DNA of 64,000 nucleotides from assembly GCA_015059955.1 (NCBI GenBank), contig SUZK01000006.1:96132-160131 (forward strand), in the 5' to 3' direction. The notes below the pieces were generated by a model, which had not been told where the DNA came from, did not search any database, and worked only from the letters and a program-made list of their open reading frames with translations. Of the stretch, positions 44,605 to 51,877 are shown piece by piece (position 1 is the first letter of the stretch; every line of letters begins with the position of its first letter). The translations under genes and the position numbers were made by a program. The stretch is from Rikenellaceae bacterium. Lineage in GTDB: Bacteria > Bacteroidota > Bacteroidia > Bacteroidales > Rikenellaceae.

Positions 44605-45309
44605 ATGAGTAACTATCGTATATTGGTTGTTGACGACGAGGAGTCGTTGTGTGAGATACTAAAGTTCAACCTCGAACGAGAGGGCTTTAGTGTGGATGTG
44701 GCTTATAGTGCCGAGGAGGCGTTGGCAATGGATATCAAGACGTATGACCTTGCCATTCTCGATGTGATGATGGATGAGCTTAGTGGCTTCGGCTTGGCGC
44801 GCATACTGCGCAAGCGCCCCGAGACAGCAACGCTGCCCATAATATTCTGCACGGCACGCGATGCCGAGGATGACAAGATTAAGGGCTTCGACATAGGCGC
44901 TGACGACTACATCGCAAAGCCATTCTCCATAGCGGAGGTGGTGGCACGCGTACGTAGCGTACTACGTCGCTCGTCGAAGAGAGAGCCTCAGCAACCTGAG
45001 ACAACGCCAACCAACGAGGGTGTTATCATCTTCCAAGGCCTTGTGGTGAACACCCTACGCAAGGTGTGCACCGTAGATGGCGAGGAGGTGTCGCTAACAC
45101 GCAAGGAGTTCGACATCCTATCGCTGTTGCTCAGCAACCGAGGCACAATACTTTCGCGCGAGCAGATTATGAAACGCGTATGGAGCGACGAGGTAGTTGT
45201 TCTCGACCGCACAATAGATGTAAATATCACGCGCATGCGTAAGAAGCTTGGCTCATACGGGGCGCACATTGTTACACGAACAGGTTATGGCTATGGGTTT
45301 GAAGAGTAA
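44605..45309 (+). CDS. OmpR/PhoB-family response regulator
   Basis: A 234-residue two-component regulator. The receiver domain (1-120) has acidic pocket D10-D11, phosphoacceptor D53 (AILDVMM), T/S region FCTARDAEDD and K in YIAKPF. The winged-helix DNA-binding domain (about 135-234) has LTRKEFDILSLLLSNRG and VDVNITRMRKKLG-like IDVNITRMRKKLG. The kinase gene overlaps its 3' end. Position opposite a phosphate transporter suggests a PhoB-like role, but the signal is not shown by sequence. Confidence 0.92.
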   Translation: MSNYRILVVDDEESLCEILKFNLEREGFSVDVAYSAEEALAMDIKTYDLAILDVMMDELSGFGLARILRKRPETATLPIIFCTARDAEDDKIKGFDIGADDYIAKPFSIAEVVARVRSVLRRSSKREPQQPETTPTNEGVIIFQGLVVNTLRKVCTVDGEEVSLTRKEFDILSLLLSNRGTILSREQIMKRVWSDEVVVLDRTIDVNITRMRKKLGSYGAHIVTRTGYGYGFEE

Positions 45310-46387
45310 AGTATATAGCTATCGTGGTGGCACATTCTTGCTGCTAACCCTCCTTATCATCGCCCTTATAGGCGGTGTCATAGTGTATAGGTTCTCATTG
45401 GTAGACCGCATACACGACTTTGGAGCTCTCGACGAGGTGCTCTTCTACGGCATCATAAGTGTCGCTATCGTCGCATCGGTCGTGGCGTGGATGCTCGCCA
45501 TGCGCCTAAATCACAATATGCGTAGCTTGAAGCGCGTTGCCGACACCATGGAGAGTGGTGCCGACATCGAGGCGATGCCCCATTTCGAGAACGACGAGTT
45601 GGGTGAGATATCACTACATATCATCGACCTATATAAGCGTCTACACGAGGCATCAAACGACTTGCAGCGCGAGCACAACAACGCCCTGCACGAGCAGCAG
45701 GAGAAACTACGTATCAAGCGTCAGCTTACGAACAATATCAACCACGAGCTTAAGACCCCTGTGGCAGCCATCCAGGGATACCTCGAGACGATGATTGCCA
45801 ACAAGGATATGAGCGAAGAGCAGCGCATGGAGTTTATCGAGAAGTGCTATGCCCATAGCCAGCGTCTCACACAGTTATTACAAGATGTATCGACCATCAC
45901 ACGTCTTGAGGATGGCAGCAGCCATATAGAGTGCGAGAGTGTCGACCTTCGTGGCATCATCGACGAGATAGCTGCCGAGGTAGCACTACTCCCCGTAGAG
46001 CGACAGATGCGCATAAACATCGAGCTACCACAGCCTATGATGGTAAATGGCAACTCTACGCTGCTGATGTCCATCTTCAAGAACCTTACGGATAATGCCA
46101 TCGCCTACTCTGGTGGCCGCGACATCTTCATTCGTCTTGTGGCTGCCGACACGAAGTTCTACACCATCACCTTTGCCGACAATGGTATTGGTGTCGACGA
46201 GGAGCATATAAACCATATCTTCGAGCGCTTCTACCGCGTAGATAAGGGACGTTCGCGTAAGCTCGGAGGCACAGGTCTCGGCCTCTCTATCGTCAAGAAC
46301 GCCATACTCTTCCACGGCGGCAATGTGTCGGTGGCGAACCGTAAGATGAGTGGCTTGGAGTTCAAGATTACCCTGCCACGAGCATAG
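45287..46387 (+). CDS. membrane sensor histidine kinase
   Basis: A 366-residue kinase (or 364 if the ATG at 45293 is used; both lie inside the regulator gene). Two membrane helices (about 12-32 and 46-67) enclose a very short periplasmic loop, so it has almost no extracellular sensor. HAMP-like linker, then HisKA with phosphoacceptor His near 152 (NINHELKTPVAA), then HATPase with FADNGIGVDEEH, FERFYRVDKGRSR and GGTGLGLSIVK. It phosphorylates the upstream regulator. Lack of a sensor loop fits PhoR-like kinases that sense through the membrane or a transporter. Confidence 0.9.
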   Translation: MAMGLKSKVYSYRGGTFLLLTLLIIALIGGVIVYRFSLVDRIHDFGALDEVLFYGIISVAIVASVVAWMLAMRLNHNMRSLKRVADTMESGADIEAMPHFENDELGEISLHIIDLYKRLHEASNDLQREHNNALHEQQEKLRIKRQLTNNINHELKTPVAAIQGYLETMIANKDMSEEQRMEFIEKCYAHSQRLTQLLQDVSTITRLEDGSSHIECESVDLRGIIDEIAAEVALLPVERQMRINIELPQPMMVNGNSTLLMSIFKNLTDNAIAYSGGRDIFIRLVAADTKFYTITFADNGIGVDEEHINHIFERFYRVDKGRSRKLGGTGLGLSIVKNAILFHGGNVSVANRKMSGLEFKITLPRA

Positions 46388-46480
46388 GAAGATAGCTATT
46401 CGAAGCAAGCAACAAGGGGCAGAGAAATCTGCCCTTTAATATTAAATATAGGTAACCACAACAAGCAGCCTCAGTAGCAC

Positions 46481-46511
46481 AAAAAGAGAGGGAGTCTCGA
46501 AAGACCCCCTC
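46481..46511 (-). terminator. terminator between convergent kinase and lipoprotein genes
   Basis: GAGGGGGTCT pairs with AGACTCCCTC around TTCG on the minus strand, followed by TCTTTTTG. It may act in both directions. Confidence 0.8.
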
Positions 46512-46533
46512 ACACTCAATATCTATTGCAGAG

Positions 46534-46986
46534 CTACTCAACGTGGTACATTACAAGACCCTCATCCGAAAGCTCCATCATTGCCTTATCGTACCAACCA
46601 TCGTACTTCTGAGCGATACGATTGTATCTATCGGCTCTCTCGGCAAGTCCCTTATGTAACTCAGGTTGTATGGCCTCCTGCTCCTGCCATGATAGGTTGT
46701 CTGTCAACTTGATGACCTCGTATGCAGCACTCTTGAACGCCTCATAGTTGTCATTTTCGACAGCATCATACTGGCAGTCAGTATAGTATAGAATCCACTC
46801 TACAAGGGTCTGAGGGCCTTTTGTGGTCTCCTCATCGGCTGTAGCCTCATCACCATCGTCGGTTGCTGTCTCGTCGATTGTCTTAGCAGCCTTATCCTCG
46901 GCATCGCCGCTCTTCTTCTGCTCGCCTCCACAAGCTACGAAGAGTGCTGCGATAGCCAAAATCGATAGAAACTTCTTGATATACAT
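46534..46986 (-). CDS. small acidic lipoprotein, paralogue 1
   Basis: A 150-residue lipoprotein with lipobox LFVAC (C19) and a GGEQKKS start to the mature protein. A low-complexity acidic/Thr-rich linker (about 28-60) is followed by a predicted helical domain (VEWILYYTDCQYDAVENDNYEAFKSAAYEV). The same layout and signal occur in the next gene, so they are tandem duplicates. No known family is recognised. It is probably anchored to a membrane and periplasmic. Confidence 0.78.
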   Translation of the reverse strand: MYIKKFLSILAIAALFVACGGEQKKSGDAEDKAAKTIDETATDDGDEATADEETTKGPQTLVEWILYYTDCQYDAVENDNYEAFKSAAYEVIKLTDNLSWQEQEAIQPELHKGLAERADRYNRIAQKYDGWYDKAMMELSDEGLVMYHVE

Positions 46987-47031
46987 AATCTTTAATATTA
47001 GAAAATAATCTATTGATAGTTAACATATTGA

Positions 47032-47454
47032 TTATAGCTCAGGCATCACAATCTTACCCTCCTCAATAAGCTCCATGGCTGCCGTGTATGACCACTCCTC
47101 CGCGCGGGTCGTATACTTCTCGGCACGCTCTTTCAACGAGTTGTTGAATGGCTCGATATCCTTCATCAGCTGCTCGTACTGCTCTGGTTGCAGCAACAAA
47201 GTAAAGTTGTATACATCAAGCATATTAGCCTTGAATGTCTCATAGTCGTTGTTCTCAAGAGACTCAAGTGTTATCATCTGGTACTTCTTCATCTGCTCGA
47301 GCAAGCTCGACGCCTCATCACCCTTAGCCACCTCAGCCTTCTTCTCGGTAGCAGCCTCGCCACCCTTCTTCTCGGCATCGTCGCTCTTCTTCTGCTCGCC
47401 ACCGCAGGCCACAAGGAGTGCTGCGATAGCAAAAATTGATAGTAACTTTTTCAT
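47032..47454 (-). CDS. small acidic lipoprotein, paralogue 2
   Basis: A 140-residue lipoprotein with lipobox LLVAC (C17) followed by GGEQKKSDDAEKK. It shares with its neighbour the signal, the first mature residues and the ENNDYETFKAN helix (ENDNYEAFKSA in the other). The lysine/alanine-rich linker differs. It lies 45 bp upstream of paralogue 1 and 25 bp after the GH84 gene, so all three may be one transcript. Function unknown. Confidence 0.78.
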   Translation of the reverse strand: MKKLLSIFAIAALLVACGGEQKKSDDAEKKGGEAATEKKAEVAKGDEASSLLEQMKKYQMITLESLENNDYETFKANMLDVYNFTLLLQPEQYEQLMKDIEPFNNSLKERAEKYTTRAEEWSYTAAMELIEEGKIVMPEL

Positions 47455-47479
47455 CGTTGTATTAGTTTAAATTATGTGT

Positions 47480-50014
47480 TTAGCGCTGCTTTGGTAGCTC
47501 CTCGTCGGTGGTGTAGATGAAGCACTCGAAGAGCTCCACCTCACCACGTAGCTCGATGGCGTGAACCTTGTCGGTGAGGGCTACAGCGTGAAGCGATGAC
47601 TTCACCTTATGCTTCGATATCTGCTCACCATTCTTATCCAACAGACGGCATACGACACCCTCCTTAGGGAGCTTACCAAGCATCATATAGGCAGTCTTGC
47701 CACCCTTAGGCATCTCGAAGCTCAATGCACCCGCAATCTTCACCGAGGTGAATGGGTTACCATCCCAGCCCCACTCGCTCGCCTCGACAGGATTGACCTC
47801 GAAGGAGCGTATGGCAAGCCAGTTGCGCTTCTCCGACTCAAGCTTACGCAAGCGGATATAACGTGCCTTGACGCTACCAGTCCAGTTGATATCGTATACG
47901 CCTGTAAGTTCGTCAGTTAGTGGCAACCATATATCGCCATCCACCGAGTACTCTACAACGGCGTGATCGAAGTAGTCGACATCGTCTACCGAGTTACGGC
48001 CCTGCACGATACGCACCTCGTGTACATCCGCAACACCCGACATATCGACAGCTACGTAGTCATCGGTACGCTGTGCCTGACCCGAGTGGTAGTAGGTCGC
48101 GGGGTCGTTGTCGAACATATACTTTGCCTGAGGCGCACGTAGTGAGTTATATACGCCGAACTGCGCAAGACGTGTGCTATTCTCACCCGTAACGAGGCGA
48201 TAGTAGGCGATAGCCATGCCATTCATAAGGTCCTCGTAGAAGGGCTGCAACGCCATAGTACCGCAACGGTGAGCATCGAAGGCTGCTATCTGCTCCTCGG
48301 TCATGAGGTTGTCGACGTAGCTATCCCAGAAATGCGTATGGTCGCTGATGCTGAATAGACGATAGCAATCTATGGCCTTGCGGCAGCGTGTAGCAAGCTT
48401 CGACAGCTCCACAAGCCAGGGCTTAAGCTCGGCGAGGAGCGCCTTATTCTTCATAGGCTCCATGCGCTTAGCGACGCTCTCAAGCCCTGTCATCTCCTCA
48501 TACAGTCTATCGGCAACCTGCTGGTCGTACTCCTCGAGGGTGAATGTCTCGGTCTCCCACGACTCCAAACGGCGGTAGCCTGTCTCGGTGTCGCACGAGT
48601 GTATAGCAAAGTCGCGGTATGCCTCCTTGACCTCTGGAGCGATGGCCTCAATACCACGCTCCCAGCTATCTACGGGGTTGTATGCCGAGGTGTTCCACGT
48701 ATAATCGGCAACGCTATATAGTGCGAGCTTCGAAGCCTCGCCATACTCCATAGGGTTGCTCACAAGACCACGTGTTGTCTCTCTATTCATGGTCGTATCG
48801 AGACCATACACAGGGCCTTGCATGACGATATGGCGGGCGTAGTCCGTAACGGGATAGTTCCACCAGAAGAGCGCGGGGCGCTTGATGCGCTCGTTAATCC
48901 ATGCCATCGTAGACTCGGTCATATTGCTGCATACGGCATCACCAGTCCAGAATACATCTACCGACGGGTGGAGCTCCTTACCATATATCACCAAGCTACC
49001 ATTCTGCGTGGGGTTAGCCCAGAGGCGTGTGTAGTCCGTGGGGCATACGATGAGCGATGCCACGTCGCCCTTAGCCTTCACGAACTCCTTGTTTAGGCGG
49101 TTGAGAAGCTCAGTCTGGCGATATGGGTTGGTACCCTCGCCCGAGATATCGTCGAAGTGGATGGCATAGGCACGAACACCGAGGTCGTACATAGCCTCGA
49201 ACTTGTTGACGAGGTTTTTGTAGTCCTCCGCGTTCCACTTGATATCCTGACCTGGGTGTATGGCCCAGACGAAGTTCACGTGGTTGCGCTTACAAGCCTC
49301 TACAAGCTCCTTAATCTCGGCTGCCTCCTGCTCGGGGTATGGCTCGCGCCAGTGTGGTGAGCTGTGATAGGGGTCATCCTTAGGGCCATAGATATAGTAG
49401 TTCATCTTGTAGCGGCCATACATGTCGATAAGCGACAGGCGCGTAGCGTGCGACCATGGCTCACCATAGAAGCCCTCGACAACGCCACGATACTGCAAGT
49501 CGGGCCAGTCGACGATGCCCAACGTAGGCAGCGAGGCGCCCTTAGCTATGGGGCTCTCGACAATCTGACGTAGGGTCTGTATGGCATAGAAGACGCCACT
49601 CTCATCGGCTGCCACGATGTGTATGCCCTCGACGTTGATAGTCAGGGCGTATGCACCATCTATGCACTCCTTGGGAACGTCGAGCGACAACAGTTCGCGT
49701 GGGCTTATCGCCACATCGAGCTTAACACCCGAGCGGTGCTGCTTGATAAAGTCGATATCATCGGCATAGGCCTTAGCCGAGGCTGTAAGAGCCACACCGC
49801 GACTGGCATCGAGAGGCATGGCACGCGACATTAACACCGTATGGGGTGTGGGATTGATGATAAGACCGCCGTGGTCAATCTTATGTCCAAGCATGGTGCC
49901 GACACTCTGCGACTCGCCGCGCTGTGAGGCGAGGTTTACCTCCTGTGCCGATACGAGGGTGTGGAGCGACATTGCCGCCACACACAAGGTTAGGGTTTTA
50001 GTTACTCTTCTCAT
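47480..50014 (-). CDS. GH84 beta-N-acetylhexosaminidase with a C-terminal carbohydrate-binding domain
   Basis: An 844-residue exported enzyme. After a signal peptide (cleavage after LVSA) comes the GH20b-like N-domain, then the GH84 barrel starting YRGVVEGFYGEPWSH (about 152-166). The catalytic aspartate pair lies in HFDDISGEG near 286-288. A helical domain follows and an F5/8 type C (CBM32-like) module at about 630-745. GH84 enzymes remove terminal GlcNAc from glycans, mucins or hyaluronan, as in B. thetaiotaomicron. The start at 50014 gives the signal peptide; the longer frame upstream is not believed. It has a canonical promoter. Confidence 0.94.
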   Translation of the reverse strand: MRRVTKTLTLCVAAMSLHTLVSAQEVNLASQRGESQSVGTMLGHKIDHGGLIINPTPHTVLMSRAMPLDASRGVALTASAKAYADDIDFIKQHRSGVKLDVAISPRELLSLDVPKECIDGAYALTINVEGIHIVAADESGVFYAIQTLRQIVESPIAKGASLPTLGIVDWPDLQYRGVVEGFYGEPWSHATRLSLIDMYGRYKMNYYIYGPKDDPYHSSPHWREPYPEQEAAEIKELVEACKRNHVNFVWAIHPGQDIKWNAEDYKNLVNKFEAMYDLGVRAYAIHFDDISGEGTNPYRQTELLNRLNKEFVKAKGDVASLIVCPTDYTRLWANPTQNGSLVIYGKELHPSVDVFWTGDAVCSNMTESTMAWINERIKRPALFWWNYPVTDYARHIVMQGPVYGLDTTMNRETTRGLVSNPMEYGEASKLALYSVADYTWNTSAYNPVDSWERGIEAIAPEVKEAYRDFAIHSCDTETGYRRLESWETETFTLEEYDQQVADRLYEEMTGLESVAKRMEPMKNKALLAELKPWLVELSKLATRCRKAIDCYRLFSISDHTHFWDSYVDNLMTEEQIAAFDAHRCGTMALQPFYEDLMNGMAIAYYRLVTGENSTRLAQFGVYNSLRAPQAKYMFDNDPATYYHSGQAQRTDDYVAVDMSGVADVHEVRIVQGRNSVDDVDYFDHAVVEYSVDGDIWLPLTDELTGVYDINWTGSVKARYIRLRKLESEKRNWLAIRSFEVNPVEASEWGWDGNPFTSVKIAGALSFEMPKGGKTAYMMLGKLPKEGVVCRLLDKNGEQISKHKVKSSLHAVALTDKVHAIELRGEVELFECFIYTTDEELPKQR

Positions 50015-50034
50015 AATTCTACATGTTACATCCA

Positions 50035-50064
50035 CAAAGGTACGAAAAAAAGATGAAAGAGCAA
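50035..50064 (-). promoter_or_regulatory. canonical promoter of the GH84 gene
   Basis: On the minus strand TTG, a 19-nt spacer, then TACCTTTG, 20 bp before the ATG. The -33 region lies inside an AAAGATGAAAG repeat tract. Confidence 0.68.
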
Positions 50065-50101
50065 AGAGGAAAGATGAAAGATGAGCGGGCGATGCCCGCC
50101 A
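50044..50101. repeat. purine tract plus GCGGGC/GCCCGC palindrome
   Basis: Variants of AAAGATGAAAGAGG followed by GCGGGCGATGCCCGCC. Same composite as at 5196-5260 and 63290-63395. Confidence 0.65.
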
Positions 50102-50103
50102 TA

Positions 50104-51006
50104 TTAGTTGCTGCCGATAGCAAGAAGCACCATACCGATAAGTATGAGTACAAGGTCGCGGCTCTTGCTGCGCAGGTTGCGCTCGCCAAAGAGCAGAGCA
50201 CCAGCCATAAAGGTGACAATAACCGACGAGCGGCGTATCATCGCTACCACGGCAATCATAGCGCCATCGGTAGCCAAGGCGTGGTAGTAGAAGATGTCGG
50301 CGGCCGACACAAGTATCGAGATAAGGGGTATTGTCCAGCGCCACTCGAAGGGCTCGGACATACGGCGTGGTAGCCACACCACGGCGGCAATGATGGTCAT
50401 CATCATAAGTTGGTACACGCCAAACCAGCTCTGCACGAAGAGCGGATTGAGCGAGTGCGAGGCGATGATATACTTATCGTAGAGGCCACTCACGGCGCCC
50501 AACATCATAGCGGCGAAGAGCGCCCATATATGGCGGTTACTCAGAAAGTCGATATTCTCACCACGCCCTGCGCGGCTGAGCAGATACAGCGATGCGATGG
50601 TAAGTAGCACACCACCCCACTGCCACAGGTTGAGGTGCTCGCCAAAGATAAGCACCGCACCTATAAGTACCATCACGGGGCGTGTAGCATTCACCGGCCC
50701 TACAATCGTGAGTGGCAGATGCTTGATGGCATAGTAGCCCAAGAGCCACGAGCTGAGGGTTATGGCAGCCTTAATGACGACGAGCGTATGCTCCCTGACG
50801 CCACCCCTAACGCTCTCGAAGAGCGTGCCATCGAGCCACCCGAGCGACAACTCAGCATTAAGGATAACGGGCATAAAGAGCAGCGTGCAGACAAGCGTAT
50901 TTATCCACAGCACTGGTACAACGGCATTATGCGCCAACGAGCGCTTCTTGGCCACATCGTAGCAGCCGAGAAGCAGTGCCGAGATAAATGCTGCCTCTAC
51001 CCACAT
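50104..51006 (-). CDS. EamA/DMT-superfamily membrane transporter
   Basis: A 300-residue inner-membrane protein with ten hydrophobic segments in two EamA repeats. Typical motifs are LPLTIVGPVNATRPVMVLIGAVLIFGEHLNLWQWGG and, in the second half, MIRRSSVIVTFMAGALLFGERN. Substrate is unknown; relatives move metabolites or amino acids. It starts 2 bp after the UbiA gene and so belongs to the ATPase-UbiA-EamA run. Confidence 0.88.
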   Translation of the reverse strand: MWVEAAFISALLLGCYDVAKKRSLAHNAVVPVLWINTLVCTLLFMPVILNAELSLGWLDGTLFESVRGGVREHTLVVIKAAITLSSWLLGYYAIKHLPLTIVGPVNATRPVMVLIGAVLIFGEHLNLWQWGGVLLTIASLYLLSRAGRGENIDFLSNRHIWALFAAMMLGAVSGLYDKYIIASHSLNPLFVQSWFGVYQLMMMTIIAAVVWLPRRMSEPFEWRWTIPLISILVSAADIFYYHALATDGAMIAVVAMIRRSSVIVTFMAGALLFGERNLRSKSRDLVLILIGMVLLAIGSN

Positions 51007-51008
51007 CG

Positions 51009-51875
51009 CTATGCGTAGATGATGATATTAAGTATGAGCGCCGTGGCCAACGTGACACTCGCCATGGCGTTTAGATTTGCAAAGGCGATACCTATGTTAC
51101 GCTGCTTGGTGGGCGTTACGAGGATATGCTCCATGAGCAGTATGAGCGCGAAGAGCGCACACCCCACCCACAGTAGCCATGTCTGAGGCTGATACGCTGC
51201 AAACCATACCAAGAGAGCCACACTCGCCATATGCAACAACGCACTGATTATAAGCGATGTGCGTGGCGAGAAGTGCGACGGTATGGAGTGCAAGCCTCGC
51301 TTACGGTCGTAGTCGGCATCCTGCAACGCATAGAAGATATCGAAGCCGCTGCACCACGTCATAACGACCAATGCAAGCAGCCAGCACTCGGGCGCCGAGT
51401 GGCCCGCAACGGCCATATATGCGCCCACGGGGGCGATACCCAGAGAGATACCCAGCACGATATGCGCAAGGGGCGTGAAGCGCTTGCAGTAGCTATAAAA
51501 CATCACCACCGCGAGTGCCACGGGCGACAGCATGCCACACAGCGTATTGATTGTCGATGCGGTGACAATGAAGAGTATAGCGTTGATGACTACGAAGGTC
51601 ATAGCTCCGCGTGCCGAGACCTTACCTGCTGGTATCTCGCGCTGTGCCGTACGTGGATTTTCGGCATCTATGAACCTATCTGCCCAGCGGTTGAAGCCCA
51701 TAGCCACATTACGCGCAAAGACCATGGCAAGAACGACTTGGAGCAGCAGCACCCACAGCTCGTGGTCGTGCGCAACAGTGACCCACGCATAGCTGAACGA
51801 GAGCAGTGCGAAGGGCATAGCAAATATCGTATGCGAGAACTTAACGAGTCGCAGGTAGTCACCAATAGTAGCCAT
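51009..51875 (-). CDS. UbiA-family prenyltransferase (menaquinone-type, MqnP/UbiA-like)
   Basis: A 288-residue membrane prenyltransferase with about eight or nine helices. The first metal/diphosphate motif is [15 protein letters not shown] (about 61-75), and the second is [14 protein letters not shown] near 193-206. Such enzymes attach a polyprenyl tail to an aromatic acid in quinone synthesis. In this phylum the best candidate is the futalosine-route menaquinone enzyme MqnP, though 4-hydroxybenzoate-type names are common. It begins 2 bp after the P-ATPase gene. Confidence 0.85.
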   Translation of the reverse strand: MATIGDYLRLVKFSHTIFAMPFALLSFSYAWVTVAHDHELWVLLLQVVLAMVFARNVAMGFNRWADRFIDAENPRTAQREIPAGKVSARGAMTFVVINAILFIVTASTINTLCGMLSPVALAVVMFYSYCKRFTPLAHIVLGISLGIAPVGAYMAVAGHSAPECWLLALVVMTWCSGFDIFYALQDADYDRKRGLHSIPSHFSPRTSLIISALLHMASVALLVWFAAYQPQTWLLWVGCALFALILLMEHILVTPTKQRNIGIAFANLNAMASVTLATALILNIIIYA

Positions 51876-51877
51876 AA

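Noticed and set aside
47480..50377. Longer N-terminus for the GH84 enzyme
   Set aside because: The extra 121 residues overlap the EamA gene in another frame, cross a promoter and a repeat tract, and hide the signal peptide.
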